Source of the DNA: NZQO01 sp964639255
GTDB taxonomy: Bacteria > Bacteroidota > Bacteroidia > Flavobacteriales > Flavobacteriaceae
Assembly: GCA_964639255.1 (NCBI GenBank)
Contig: CAZXDP010000023.1
Span: 1 to 36,135, forward strand
Length of the DNA: 36,135 nt
Direction of reading: 5' to 3'
Shown here: positions 1 through 8,079 of the stretch, in pieces
How positions within the stretch are numbered: the stretch's first letter is position 1
Layout: every line of letters begins with the position of its first letter
The notes under the pieces: model-generated
What the model was told of the DNA's origin: nothing
The model's input: the letters and a program-made list of their open reading frames with translations, nothing else
The model's database searches: none
Program-made: the position numbers and the translations under genes

Positions 1-119
1 CACACAGCCTTACCATTTATGAGGGTGGGCACGGCGACGATTGGAGTGAAGCGAACCAACAAGATGTAAGCAGGAAGCTTTCAGAATTTATCACCACGCA
101 CCTCCCTATTGAAGATTAA
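1..119 (+). CDS. C-terminal fragment of a probable alpha/beta hydrolase (esterase-like), 5' truncated by window edge
   Basis: An open frame enters from the left edge (first full codon at base 3) and ends at TAA 117-119, giving 38 residues. It contains the string YEGGHGDDW followed by an amphipathic helix ending SEFITTHLPIED. A Gly-His near the C-terminus preceded by a hydrophobic strand and followed by a final helix resembles the catalytic-His end of alpha/beta-hydrolase-fold esterases; that assignment is inference from a short fragment. The stop overlaps the stop of the convergent helicase gene: TAA at 117-119 on this strand and TAA from 116-118 on the other. There is no room for a terminator between them. 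Confidence 0.45.
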   Translation, partial: HSLTIYEGGHGDDWSEANQQDVSRKLSEFITTHLPIED

Positions 120-2440
120 CGCCCATCGAGTACGTTAAGTTTAGCGAAGCGTAACAGCAATTTTTTCACGCCACCGTTCTCAAAGTCGATTTCAGCTTTG
201 GTATCGGCACCTGCGCCTTCGATTTTCAGTATTTTTCCCTTTCCGAAGCGAACGTGTTCCACAACAGATCCTTCACTGAGATTGGCCGCGGCAGGATCGA
301 AATTTTTATCTGCGGTGCTTGTTGCCGGCTTTAACTTTCTCAATTTGCGCAACTGAGCCTCGGTAGGCCCTTTGGGGGGCGTTCCCGAAATTGGTTTTTG
401 CGTTCGCAACCTACTTCGGTCCACTTCTCCGAAGATATCGGCATTTAGTAAAGGTTTATAACGGTGCTCTGTTACCGGGGTTAGGTATTCGAGATAATGC
501 TCATCGATCTCTTCGATAAATCGGCTAGGCTCTGCATCGATCAATTTTCCCCATCGGTACCGGCTCTGGGTATAGGTAAGGTATGCTTGTTTTTCGGCAC
601 GAGTTAGGGCGACATAGAAAAGTCGTCGCTCTTCTTCTAGCTCGCTGCGGGTGTTCATGCTCATGGCGCTGGGAAACAAGTCTTCCTCCATACCAACGAT
701 ATACACGTACGGAAATTCGAGCCCCTTGGCAAGATGCACCGTCATAAGTGCAACTCTGTCATCATCGCCTTTTTCATTGTCCAAATCGGTTGCTAGGGCC
801 ACATCTTCCATAAATTCGGCAAGGGAACCCGTAGCATCGGCAAGTTCTTTTTGCTCTTCCACAAAATCGCGCATACCATTGAGCAATTCCTCGATATTCT
901 CGATGCGCGCTATCCCCTCGGGCGTTCCGTCTTTTTTCAGTTCCTGTACCAATCCTGTCTTTTTGGTGACGTGTTCTGCGATTTCGAAAGCGTTATAATT
1001 TTTATTGAGTATCTGGAAGCTTTCCACCATCGTGGTAAAGTCTTCCAGTTTATGCTGTGTCCCTTTGTTGATTTTGAGGTCGATTTTATCGAGGTTTTTA
1101 ATTACTTCGAAAATAGACCGACCATAATGGTTTGCCGCCACCGTTAGACGCTCTATGGTAGTTTGGCCGATGCCTCGCGCCGGATAGTTAATGACTCGTT
1201 TAAGGGCTTCCTCATCCTTCGGGTTAAGCACTAGGCGCAAATAGGCAAGGACATCTTTTATTTCCTTGCGTTGGTAAAAGCTCAATCCGCCATAAATACG
1301 ATATGGAATGTCTTTTTTCCGAAGGGCATCCTCAATAGCCCGCGATTGCGCATTGGTACGGTACAATACAGCAAAATCGCTGTGTTTGCTCTGGTTGTTC
1401 ATAGCAGTTTCAAAAATAGAGCTCGCTACGAACCTGCCTTCATCACCATCGGTCATGGTGCGGTTTACCTTTATCTTGGCACCTTCATCATTGGCGGTCC
1501 AAACCACCTTTTCCAACCGCGTTTTGTTCTTTTCGATTATACTGTTGGCGGCATTGACGATGTTCTTGGTACTACGGTAATTCTGTTCAAGCCTATAAAC
1601 CTGCACATCGTCGTAATCTTTCTGGAAATTGAGGATATTGTTGATATTCGCACCGCGAAAGGCATAGATACTCTGTGCATCATCGCCTACCACACATATA
1701 TTCTGGAACCGATCGCTCAATGCCTTCACGATTAAGTATTGACTGTGGTTGGTATCTTGGTACTCATCTACAAGAATATACCGAAACCTGTTTTGGTATT
1801 TCGCCAATATATCGGGAAAGCGGGTAAGCAGCTCGTTGGTGCGCAGCAGCAGATCATCAAAATCCATGGCCCCGGCCTTAAAACAGCGATCTACATACTT
1901 GTCATAGATATCGCCAAGACGTGGCATTTTGGCCATGGCATCGGCCTCCATCAATTCTGGATTCTGGAAATAGGCCTTAACCGTGATAAGGTTATTTTTA
2001 TAGGAGGAAATGCGCGAGAAGACCTGCTTGTATTTATAGATATCCTTATCCAATTGCATTTCCTTAATGATAGCCCGAATAACACTTTGTGAATCCTGGG
2101 TGTCGTAGATGGTAAAATTGGAAGGAAATCCTAAATGGTGCCCCTCGAATCTAAGAATTTTGGCAAAAATACTATGAAAGGTCCCCATCCATAAATTCTT
2201 GGCCTCACTGTTCCCCACAATTTGCGCGATTCGCTTCTTCATTTCTCGAGCGGCCTTATTGGTGAATGTGAGCGCCAAGATGTTGAAAGGGTCAACACCT
2301 TGCGACATCAAATAGGCAATACGATAGGTAAGCACGCGTGTCTTGCCCGAGCCAGCACCGGCAATAACAATCATGGCCCCGTCTTTCTGCAATACGGGTG
2401 CCCGTTGAGCGTCGTTCAACTGTTCGAGATACTTCTGCAA
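116..2440 (-). CDS. uvrD: UvrD/PcrA-type 3'-5' DNA helicase (superfamily 1A)
   Basis: ATP-dependent helicase acting in nucleotide excision repair, mismatch repair and clearing of replication/transcription conflicts. Visible motifs: Walker A GAGSGKT near residue 30 of the proposed protein, Q-motif LNDAQRAPV just before it, the DEYQDTN Walker B/motif II, QSIYAFRGA (motif III), LEQNYRS (motif IV), VALMTVHLAKGLEFPYVY (motif V) and FYVALTRA (motif VI). The last ~50 residues (GSVVEHVRFGKGKILKIEG) form the Tudor-like C-terminal domain typical of PcrA/UvrD. An ATG at 2539 would add 33 residues without family resemblance. A TTG at 2438-2440 starts the protein at QKYLEQLN, the normal N-terminus, giving 774 aa, and a -7 promoter box lies between the two starts (2483-2490). 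I therefore choose TTG 2440. Confidence 0.93.
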   Translation of the reverse strand: MQKYLEQLNDAQRAPVLQKDGAMIVIAGAGSGKTRVLTYRIAYLMSQGVDPFNILALTFTNKAAREMKKRIAQIVGNSEAKNLWMGTFHSIFAKILRFEGHHLGFPSNFTIYDTQDSQSVIRAIIKEMQLDKDIYKYKQVFSRISSYKNNLITVKAYFQNPELMEADAMAKMPRLGDIYDKYVDRCFKAGAMDFDDLLLRTNELLTRFPDILAKYQNRFRYILVDEYQDTNHSQYLIVKALSDRFQNICVVGDDAQSIYAFRGANINNILNFQKDYDDVQVYRLEQNYRSTKNIVNAANSIIEKNKTRLEKVVWTANDEGAKIKVNRTMTDGDEGRFVASSIFETAMNNQSKHSDFAVLYRTNAQSRAIEDALRKKDIPYRIYGGLSFYQRKEIKDVLAYLRLVLNPKDEEALKRVINYPARGIGQTTIERLTVAANHYGRSIFEVIKNLDKIDLKINKGTQHKLEDFTTMVESFQILNKNYNAFEIAEHVTKKTGLVQELKKDGTPEGIARIENIEELLNGMRDFVEEQKELADATGSLAEFMEDVALATDLDNEKGDDDRVALMTVHLAKGLEFPYVYIVGMEEDLFPSAMSMNTRSELEEERRLFYVALTRAEKQAYLTYTQSRYRWGKLIDAEPSRFIEEIDEHYLEYLTPVTEHRYKPLLNADIFGEVDRSRLRTQKPISGTPPKGPTEAQLRKLRKLKPATSTADKNFDPAAANLSEGSVVEHVRFGKGKILKIEGAGADTKAEIDFENGGVKKLLLRFAKLNVLDGR

Positions 2441-2482
2441 GATTCTTGGTTTTTTCTGAAGAATTCCAAAGGCGAAAAATAC

Positions 2483-2490
2483 CAAAATTA
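2483..2490 (-). promoter_or_regulatory. Bacteroidota-type -7 box for the uvrD gene
   Basis: Reading the minus strand, TAATTTTG matches the Bacteroidota consensus TAnnTTTG. A TTG (2508-2510 on the plus strand as CAA) lies 17 nt upstream, somewhat short of the usual 19-20. The predicted start of transcription near 2476 leaves a leader of about 35 nt before TTG 2440 and would exclude the ATG at 2539. Confidence 0.5.
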
Positions 2491-2561
2491 GCCGAAACCC
2501 ATCCCAGCAATCGTTAGAATTTATAAACAAGCGCTTCATTTTCGGTTTATCGAAATTTGAA

Positions 2562-2569
2562 TATCTTTA
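2562..2569 (+). promoter_or_regulatory. Probable -7 box for the M20 peptidase operon
   Basis: TATCTTTA differs from TAnnTTTG at the last base. It lies 21 nt before the ATG at 2591, which suits a short leader. No clear -33 TTTG is seen at the right distance. Confidence 0.4.
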
Positions 2570-2590
2570 GAGCACCAAGAACTTCTGCAT

Positions 2591-3874
2591 ATGAAACATC
2601 CTATCATTTTATGGGCTAGCCTTTTCTTTACCCTAGGTGCCTATTCGCAAATGGACGCGACCTTACTAAAAGATATCGAAACCATTGAGGAACAAGTAAT
2701 TGAATGGCGCCGCTATTTCCATCAAAATCCAGAACTCTCAAACCGGGAGGTACAAACCGCAAAAAAAATAGAAGAACACTTACGCTCGTTGGGCATGGAG
2801 GTGCAAACGGGAGTTGCAAAGACCGGCGTGGTAGGTATTTTGAGGGGCACTGGTAATGGGCCTGTAGTCGCACTTCGAGCCGATATAGACGCGCTGCCCG
2901 TTACCGAGCGCAACGACCTGCCCTTTAAGAGCGAAGTGACCACTACCTTTTTGAATACCGAAACCGGAGTTATGCATGCTTGCGGACATGACACCCACAT
3001 TGCCATATTGATGGGCGTCGCCCAAGTGTTAAGCAAACACAAAGAGAAGCTAAAGGGAACGGTAAAATTTATCTTTCAACCCGCTGAAGAGGGTCCGCCG
3101 CCAGGCGAAGAAGGGGGCGCCAAGTTAATGATCAAGGAAGGTGTTTTGAAGAATCCCGATGTAGACGTAATTTTTGGTCTGCATATCAACTCGGGCACGC
3201 CCGTGAACACGATAAAGTACAAACCTGAAGGCACCATGGCCGCGGTAGAGCGGTTTGTAGTAACCGTAAATGGCAAACAAACGCACGGTTCTGCGCCTTG
3301 GAGCGGCGTAGACCCCATACTTATTTCAGCTAAAATTATAGATGGCTTCCAAACAATCATTAGTCGAGAGGCTGAGCTGACCGAAGCGCCTGCGGTGATT
3401 ACCGTTGGAAAGATTACTAGCGGGGTTCGCTTTAATATCATTCCCGAAACGGCCGAGCTCATTGGGACGGTACGCACACTAGATCCTTCTATGCGAGAGA
3501 TGATTATAAAGCGAATGAACCACATGGCACAGGATATCGCCAAAGCCTATGGAGGAAGTGCCTCAATAGAATGGCAAAACAATACGGTGGTTACGTATAA
3601 CGATCCGCAGCTTACCGCGCAAATGTTGCCCACGCTCGAAAATGTTGCCGGTAAGGGGAATGTAAGTCTAATGAAAGCTACTACGGGCGGGGAGGATTTT
3701 TCGTATTTTCAGGAAAAGGTGCCTGGTTTCTATTTCTTCCTCGGTGGAATGACCCCCGGAAATACCACCCCCTACCCGCACCATACCCCAGATTTTATGA
3801 TCGACGAAGATGGTTTGCTCCTTGGGGTTAAGGCGATGTCACAGTTGACAATCGATTATTTGAACAAAGCATAA
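2591..3874 (+). CDS. Secreted M20-family amidohydrolase/peptidase
   Basis: Metal-dependent amidohydrolase of the M20D type (relatives hydrolyse N-acyl amino acids, hippurate or IAA conjugates). Residues 1-20 form a signal peptide ending AYSQ, so the enzyme is exported. Catalytic features: LRADIDALPV near 95-104, the metal-binding HACGHDTHI (Cys131, His133), the PAEEGPPPGEEGG loop with the paired Glu166-Glu167, GLHINSG (His195) and a C-terminal HHTPDF. The Cys in HACGHD is the usual ligand of the hippurate/IAA hydrolase branch. The inserted dimerisation domain spans about 220-330. At 427 aa it is a full-length member. It starts an operon: the next gene begins 5 nt after its stop. The physiological substrate cannot be read from the sequence. 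Confidence 0.9.
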   Translation: MKHPIILWASLFFTLGAYSQMDATLLKDIETIEEQVIEWRRYFHQNPELSNREVQTAKKIEEHLRSLGMEVQTGVAKTGVVGILRGTGNGPVVALRADIDALPVTERNDLPFKSEVTTTFLNTETGVMHACGHDTHIAILMGVAQVLSKHKEKLKGTVKFIFQPAEEGPPPGEEGGAKLMIKEGVLKNPDVDVIFGLHINSGTPVNTIKYKPEGTMAAVERFVVTVNGKQTHGSAPWSGVDPILISAKIIDGFQTIISREAELTEAPAVITVGKITSGVRFNIIPETAELIGTVRTLDPSMREMIIKRMNHMAQDIAKAYGGSASIEWQNNTVVTYNDPQLTAQMLPTLENVAGKGNVSLMKATTGGEDFSYFQEKVPGFYFFLGGMTPGNTTPYPHHTPDFMIDEDGLLLGVKAMSQLTIDYLNKA

Positions 3875-3879
3875 GATAT

Positions 3880-5493
3880 TTGGAAGCATTTGTACAAACC
3901 GTATTGTCCTACCCATGGTGGATGTGGCTCTTGCTTTTTCTGTTGGCTGTAGCTATCTATGATATCTTTCAGAAAAAACACACCATACTGCACAATTTCC
4001 CGATTGTAGGACACTTTAGGTATTGGTTAGAGAGCATAGGTCCAGAATTGCGCCAGTATATCGTAGCGAACAATAGGGAAGAACTTCCTTTTAATCGCAT
4101 TGAGCGGAGTTGGATCTATGCTTCGGCAAAAAACGAAAACAACTACGAAGGTTTTGGAACCGATCGCGATATCTATGAGCCCAATTATATTTTTGTAAAC
4201 AACTCCCTGCTTCCGTATAAACTAGATCCAAGGCACCCCAATGCAAACGATCCCTACTTCTTGGCAAGTGCCAAGGTAATGGGCTTGTACAACCAACGCA
4301 GGCGACCGTATCGTCCGGCGTCGATTATCAATGTGTCGGCGATGAGCTTCGGGTCACTTTCGGCGCGAGCAGTAGAGGCGCTCAACAAAGGTTGCGAACT
4401 GGCACACGCCTACCACAATACCGGCGAAGGAGGGCTTTCGCCCTACCATAGAAAAGGGGCTGATGTGGTTTTTCACTTCGGTACTGGCTATTTCGGGGTA
4501 CGTGATGAGCACGGTTCTTTTTCCATGGACAAATTGGTACAACTCGTTACTACAAATCCGCAAGTTCGCGCCATCGAAATCAAGCTTTCCCAAGGTGCGA
4601 AACCTGGCAAAGGTGGTATTCTGCCCGCCTCGAAAATTTCCAGGGAAATAGCTGAAATTCGACACGTGCCAATGGGAAAAGATGTCCTTTCGCCTCCTGC
4701 CCATTCGGCTTTTGATGGCGTAGAGGGACTACTGCAATTTATAGAAGAAATAGCCGAAGCGACAGGCCTCCCTGTGGGCATAAAAAGCGCCGTGGGACGA
4801 TTGTCTGAATGGGAAACATTGGCCTCCTTGATGGTGACCACCGGCAGGGGGCCAGATTTCATAACGATAGATGGCGGCGAGGGAGGCACGGGGGCCGCAC
4901 CTCCTAGTTTTGCAGACCATGTTGCCATGCCTTGGATGTTCGGGTTTGCCGAAGTGTATAAAATTTTCAAAAGACATGAAATCTGTGATCGTATTGTTTT
5001 TATCGGCAGTGGCAAACTCGGGTTTCCCGCAAGGGCCGCTATGGCATTTGCTATGGGTGCCGACATAATTAACGTGGCACGAGAAGCCATGCTTTCCATC
5101 GGGTGTATACAGGCGCAGCAATGCCATAACAATACCTGCCCCAGTGGCGTGGCGACACAGAACAAATGGTTGCAACGCGGTATCAATATTGAAGACAAAT
5201 CGGTGAGGGCTCATTTCTACTTCAAGAATTTTAGAAAGGAACTGTTGGAAATGACCCACGCCTGTGGATACGAACATCCGAGCCAATTCACCATGGACGA
5301 TGTGGATTTAAGTTTGGGCGATCGAAATTTAATCAAGACCTTAGCCAACTCCTTTGGCTACTTAAAGACACCCGTACCCTTTAACGGGGTGAAGGAAATT
5401 CAAAAATGCCCCCACCTTGGCGGCAACTACAATAAGAAAGCAGCCAAAAGGAAGGCGAAACAGCTTAAAAAAGAAAACAAAATACGCTATTAA
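3880..5493 (+). CDS. Membrane-anchored FMN-binding glutamate synthase family protein
   Basis: Stand-alone homologue of the FMN/3Fe-4S domain of GltB glutamate synthase, without an amidotransferase domain. A hydrophobic segment at residues 11-28 (WWMWLLLFLLAVAIYDIF) would anchor it. FMN-domain signatures: NVSAMSFGSLS, NTGEGGLSPYH, KLSQGAKPGKGG, FITIDGGEGGTGAAP and GSGKLGFPARAAMA. Cys409, Cys415 and Cys420 (GCIQAQQCHNNTCPSGVATQ) match the three 3Fe-4S ligands. The start is a TTG, 5 nt after the upstream stop; no better start exists in frame upstream. The C-terminus is strongly basic (KKAAKRKAKQLKKENK). Members of this family are widespread, but their reaction is not settled; glutamate synthase activity should not be assumed. 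The next gene follows after 2 nt. Confidence 0.88.
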   Translation: MEAFVQTVLSYPWWMWLLLFLLAVAIYDIFQKKHTILHNFPIVGHFRYWLESIGPELRQYIVANNREELPFNRIERSWIYASAKNENNYEGFGTDRDIYEPNYIFVNNSLLPYKLDPRHPNANDPYFLASAKVMGLYNQRRRPYRPASIINVSAMSFGSLSARAVEALNKGCELAHAYHNTGEGGLSPYHRKGADVVFHFGTGYFGVRDEHGSFSMDKLVQLVTTNPQVRAIEIKLSQGAKPGKGGILPASKISREIAEIRHVPMGKDVLSPPAHSAFDGVEGLLQFIEEIAEATGLPVGIKSAVGRLSEWETLASLMVTTGRGPDFITIDGGEGGTGAAPPSFADHVAMPWMFGFAEVYKIFKRHEICDRIVFIGSGKLGFPARAAMAFAMGADIINVAREAMLSIGCIQAQQCHNNTCPSGVATQNKWLQRGINIEDKSVRAHFYFKNFRKELLEMTHACGYEHPSQFTMDDVDLSLGDRNLIKTLANSFGYLKTPVPFNGVKEIQKCPHLGGNYNKKAAKRKAKQLKKENKIRY

Positions 5494-5495
5494 TT

Positions 5496-6011
5496 ATGGA
5501 ATTTGCTCCTGTACTCAATTATGTCGCCTACCTATTGCCAGCTATTGTAGTAGGCATAGTAGCCTATTATTTTTTTAAGGGCCATACCGCCAATGAAGAA
5601 GGTCGCAGGAGGTACCTCGTGCAAAAGGAGGCCCAAGCGCAGCTTCTACCCAACCGTCTACAGGCCTATGAACGTATGACCCTCTTTTTGGAACGAATAG
5701 ACCCCAACCGTCTGCTCATTAGAGTAAAGCCTTTTTCTGATGAGGTGGGAAAATATGAGGATGCCCTCATTAGAAACATTGAACAGGAATACGAACACAA
5801 CCTAACCCAGCAAATCTACATAAGCCCAGAATGTTGGAACCTCATCAATGCTGCCAAAAATGCTACTATGCAAGTGGTGCGGCAAACCGCGATGAAAGCC
5901 GATACGGCGGACAAACTTCGGGAGGCGATTCTCAACCATTTTATGGGGGAGGTAAGTCCGTCGCAAAAGGCCTTAATGTATGTGAAGAAAGAGGTTTCTG
6001 AACTTTTTTAG
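5496..6011 (+). CDS. Small membrane-anchored protein of unknown function (DUF7935-like)
   Basis: 171 aa with one N-terminal membrane helix (about 8-27: YVAYLLPAIVVGIVAYYFF) followed by a soluble, helical domain rich in Arg, Glu and Gln. The stretch NRLQAYERMTLFLERIDPNRLLIRV is typical of a conserved Bacteroidota family that I recall as DUF7935; the name is from memory, the conservation pattern is not tested here. The ATG is 2 nt after the stop of the FMN protein, which also has an N-terminal anchor, so the two are probably co-translated and could sit together on the inner membrane. Its stop TAG (6009-6011) is 2 nt from the convergent stop of the response regulator. Confidence 0.75.
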   Translation: MEFAPVLNYVAYLLPAIVVGIVAYYFFKGHTANEEGRRRYLVQKEAQAQLLPNRLQAYERMTLFLERIDPNRLLIRVKPFSDEVGKYEDALIRNIEQEYEHNLTQQIYISPECWNLINAAKNATMQVVRQTAMKADTADKLREAILNHFMGEVSPSQKALMYVKKEVSELF

Positions 6012-6013
6012 TC

Positions 6014-6649
6014 CTATGGCTTGAAAAGGTCATTACGTATGGCGTAAAGCACTAGGCCTATACGGTTTTTGATTTCCAGTTTTTCGTAAATGCTGTCCCT
6101 ATAGCCTTCTATTGTTTTGGGACTAAGAAACATCTTCTCGGCAATTTCTTTGTAAGTCATTTCGGTGCAGGCGTACTCTATGAATTCGATTTCCCGCTCC
6201 TTCAGCTGTATTTCAGCAGGTTTCTTGGTTAATGACCCCACAAGTAATTTGGCAATGGTATTGGTATGGTAATATCCTTTCTCAACCACCTGCTCTAGCG
6301 CCTCCTGGAGAATTTCCTTTTTGGTGTCCTTCATCAAATATCCGCGGGCACCGGCACGAAGCATCCTTAAAATAGTTTCTTCCTCTTCCTCTATGGAAAG
6401 TGCCAATACCTTAATTTCCGGATAATTCTGCTTTAATATTTCGGTGGTTTCAATACCATTCAGAATGGGCATATTCACATCCATAAGCACCACGTCGGGT
6501 AGGTTTCGCTTTGTTTTGAGCTTATCAAGCAGTTCTTGGCCGTTCTTGCAAAGATAGGCAAGCTCAAAGTTTTCAAAATCATCCACCAACCCCCCTATAG
6601 CCTCAGATAGCAAGGTATGATCGTCGACAACGGCAACTGTATAAGACAT
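6014..6649 (-). CDS. NarL/FixJ-type response regulator
   Basis: Cytoplasmic transcription factor of 211 aa. Receiver domain 1-120: acidic pair Asp9/Asp10, phospho-acceptor Asp57 (VLMDVNMPILNG), Ser85 at the switch position, Lys107. LuxR-type helix-turn-helix at about 148-205, with LKEREIEFIEYA, YKEIAEKMFLSPKTIEGYRDSIYEK as the two recognition helices. It is the last gene of a four-gene operon; the kinase ends 42 nt upstream. Cognate pairing with the HisKA_3 kinase is expected because NarL-type regulators normally pair with that kinase class. Target promoters cannot be named. Confidence 0.93.
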   Translation of the reverse strand: MSYTVAVVDDHTLLSEAIGGLVDDFENFELAYLCKNGQELLDKLKTKRNLPDVVLMDVNMPILNGIETTEILKQNYPEIKVLALSIEEEEETILRMLRAGARGYLMKDTKKEILQEALEQVVEKGYYHTNTIAKLLVGSLTKKPAEIQLKEREIEFIEYACTEMTYKEIAEKMFLSPKTIEGYRDSIYEKLEIKNRIGLVLYAIRNDLFKP

Positions 6650-6691
6650 AATACTACAATTTCAAAAGCATCGTAACAAATACTAATAACG

Positions 6692-7441
6692 CTACATTCG
6701 GTACTTTAATTTCAACTCAGTACCACTATTTTTTTCAGAAGAAAGCGATAGGTCTGCGTTGATCACTTGGGCACGATTTTTCATATTCTTAATGCCAATT
6801 CCAGAGAATTGTGAACTGTCCTGAAAACCGATGCCATTGTCGATGGCCGTGATGAAAAGCTCCTCGGGCAGGTAGGATACCTTTACTGTTAATTTTGACG
6901 CTCGGGAATGCTTAATGGTATTGCTGAAAAATTCCTGTAAAATACGAAATATAATCACCTCGCTATTGGCATCGAACCGCACCGGAGTGCCTTCTATCTC
7001 CAGTTGGGCATCGATAAACTTCAATCGATTGAAGCGTTCAATCTCCATCTCGAGCGCTTTGGATAAAGTGAGGCTCTTTAATGCCTCTGGGTTGATAAGC
7101 TTCGATAGCGCCCGTAGCTCATCGATACCATTTCCAATGGTGGCTACGGCCTCATCGAGATATTCTGGCTTGTCCTGTGCCATCTGTGCCTGTATCTTGG
7201 CGAGCGTCATAAGTTGGCCAATATTGTCGTGCAACTCCCAACTAATGTTTCTTAACGTTTCTTCTCTTATTTCAATTTGGGTCCTGGCGAGTTCTTCATC
7301 GTATTTTTTTTTCGCCAAGGCCTGTTCTTCCAACAACTTATTCTTGCGCTTCATAAATACTGTGATGAGCACAATAATGAGCACCACCAGCAAGAGCAGC
7401 ACAACAACCGAAACCAGTCCCGCTATTTCTTTTTGGTCCAT
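6692..7441 (-). CDS. Membrane-anchored sensor histidine kinase (HisKA_3 type) without its own sensor domain
   Basis: 249 aa. One membrane helix (about 8-30), a charged coiled-coil linker (31-62), then the dimerisation/phosphoacceptor helix with His71 in ISWELHDNIGQ, the HisKA_3 signature. The ATP-binding domain has Asn174 in FFSNTIKHS (N box), DNGIGF at 201-206 (G1) and SGIGIKNM near 213-220 (G2). There is no periplasmic or PAS/GAF domain, so the input signal must come from a partner. The obvious candidate is the seven-helix protein just upstream, whose 3' end overlaps this gene's start by 19 bases (7423-7441). Confidence 0.92.
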   Translation of the reverse strand: MDQKEIAGLVSVVVLLLLVVLIIVLITVFMKRKNKLLEEQALAKKKYDEELARTQIEIREETLRNISWELHDNIGQLMTLAKIQAQMAQDKPEYLDEAVATIGNGIDELRALSKLINPEALKSLTLSKALEMEIERFNRLKFIDAQLEIEGTPVRFDANSEVIIFRILQEFFSNTIKHSRASKLTVKVSYLPEELFITAIDNGIGFQDSSQFSGIGIKNMKNRAQVINADLSLSSEKNSGTELKLKYRM

Positions 7442-8061
7442 AAAAACCCGATTGTAAAACAGCTATTCATTATAATTATGAGGAGCCAGTGCACAAATTG
7501 CAACGTACTGAACACATTCTCCTGTGAGGAAAAGAAGGTGCGCGTCAACTTTATGGGTAAATATCCCACATAGAAAAGAAGAAGCCCAACACTAATCCAA
7601 AACAGAAGATTCTGTCTTATGTTGAGTACTTTATTGGTAGAGAGTATTTCAATATAATAGAGAATAATATACACAATTAACAAACAGGCTCCTATGCTGT
7701 AAGCCAATAATTGTGGATAGTGGATAAAACTATCAAATAGCGCATTCAAAAAGCTGGCTATAACAAACAAGATGGCGCCCGCAATAATCCAATTTCGGTA
7801 CTGTACCGTTCGAATATATTGAAAGAATATATAATAGAGATAAAGAAAGAATACGATATTGTACACATTGTAGAATAGTGCATTAAAACCTATAGCTCTA
7901 TATAAGGGCCTGGCACCTAATTCCAGCACAAATACAGATACCAATATTAGGGGTAACCATCGCAGTGGTGTATGTTTGTATTTGTGCCAAAATATAACTG
8001 ATGTAACGGCAGCCAGCCCCTCAAACGAATATATAATTATATCGATAACACTATGCTCCAA
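7423..8061 (-). CDS. Seven-helix integral membrane protein, putative sensor partner of the adjacent kinase
   Basis: 212 aa, almost wholly hydrophobic, with about seven membrane segments (near 5-25, 34-52, 60-82, 90-110, 116-138, 150-168, 185-207). No catalytic motif is seen. The start codon is TTG (8059-8061): no ATG is available in frame, and the frame closes at the TAA of the lipoprotein gene only 6 codons upstream. So lipoprotein and membrane protein lie in the same reading frame, separated by one stop codon and 18 nt. The 3' end overlaps the kinase gene. Position and architecture suggest it supplies the sensing module that the kinase lacks, as 7TM-type receptors do in fused kinases. That role is inference; I do not recognise the family by name. 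Confidence 0.75.
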   Translation of the reverse strand: MEHSVIDIIIYSFEGLAAVTSVIFWHKYKHTPLRWLPLILVSVFVLELGARPLYRAIGFNALFYNVYNIVFFLYLYYIFFQYIRTVQYRNWIIAGAILFVIASFLNALFDSFIHYPQLLAYSIGACLLIVYIILYYIEILSTNKVLNIRQNLLFWISVGLLLFYVGYLPIKLTRTFFSSQENVFSTLQFVHWLLIIIMNSCFTIGFLWTKKK

Positions 8062-8079
8062 CTTTCTAGTGACATTGTA

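Noticed and set aside
4488..5198. Long open frame on the minus strand inside the FMN glutamate-synthase-like gene (236 codons)
   Set aside because: It lies wholly opposite a conserved gene with all family motifs. Its translation has no recognisable motif and is a shadow of codon bias.
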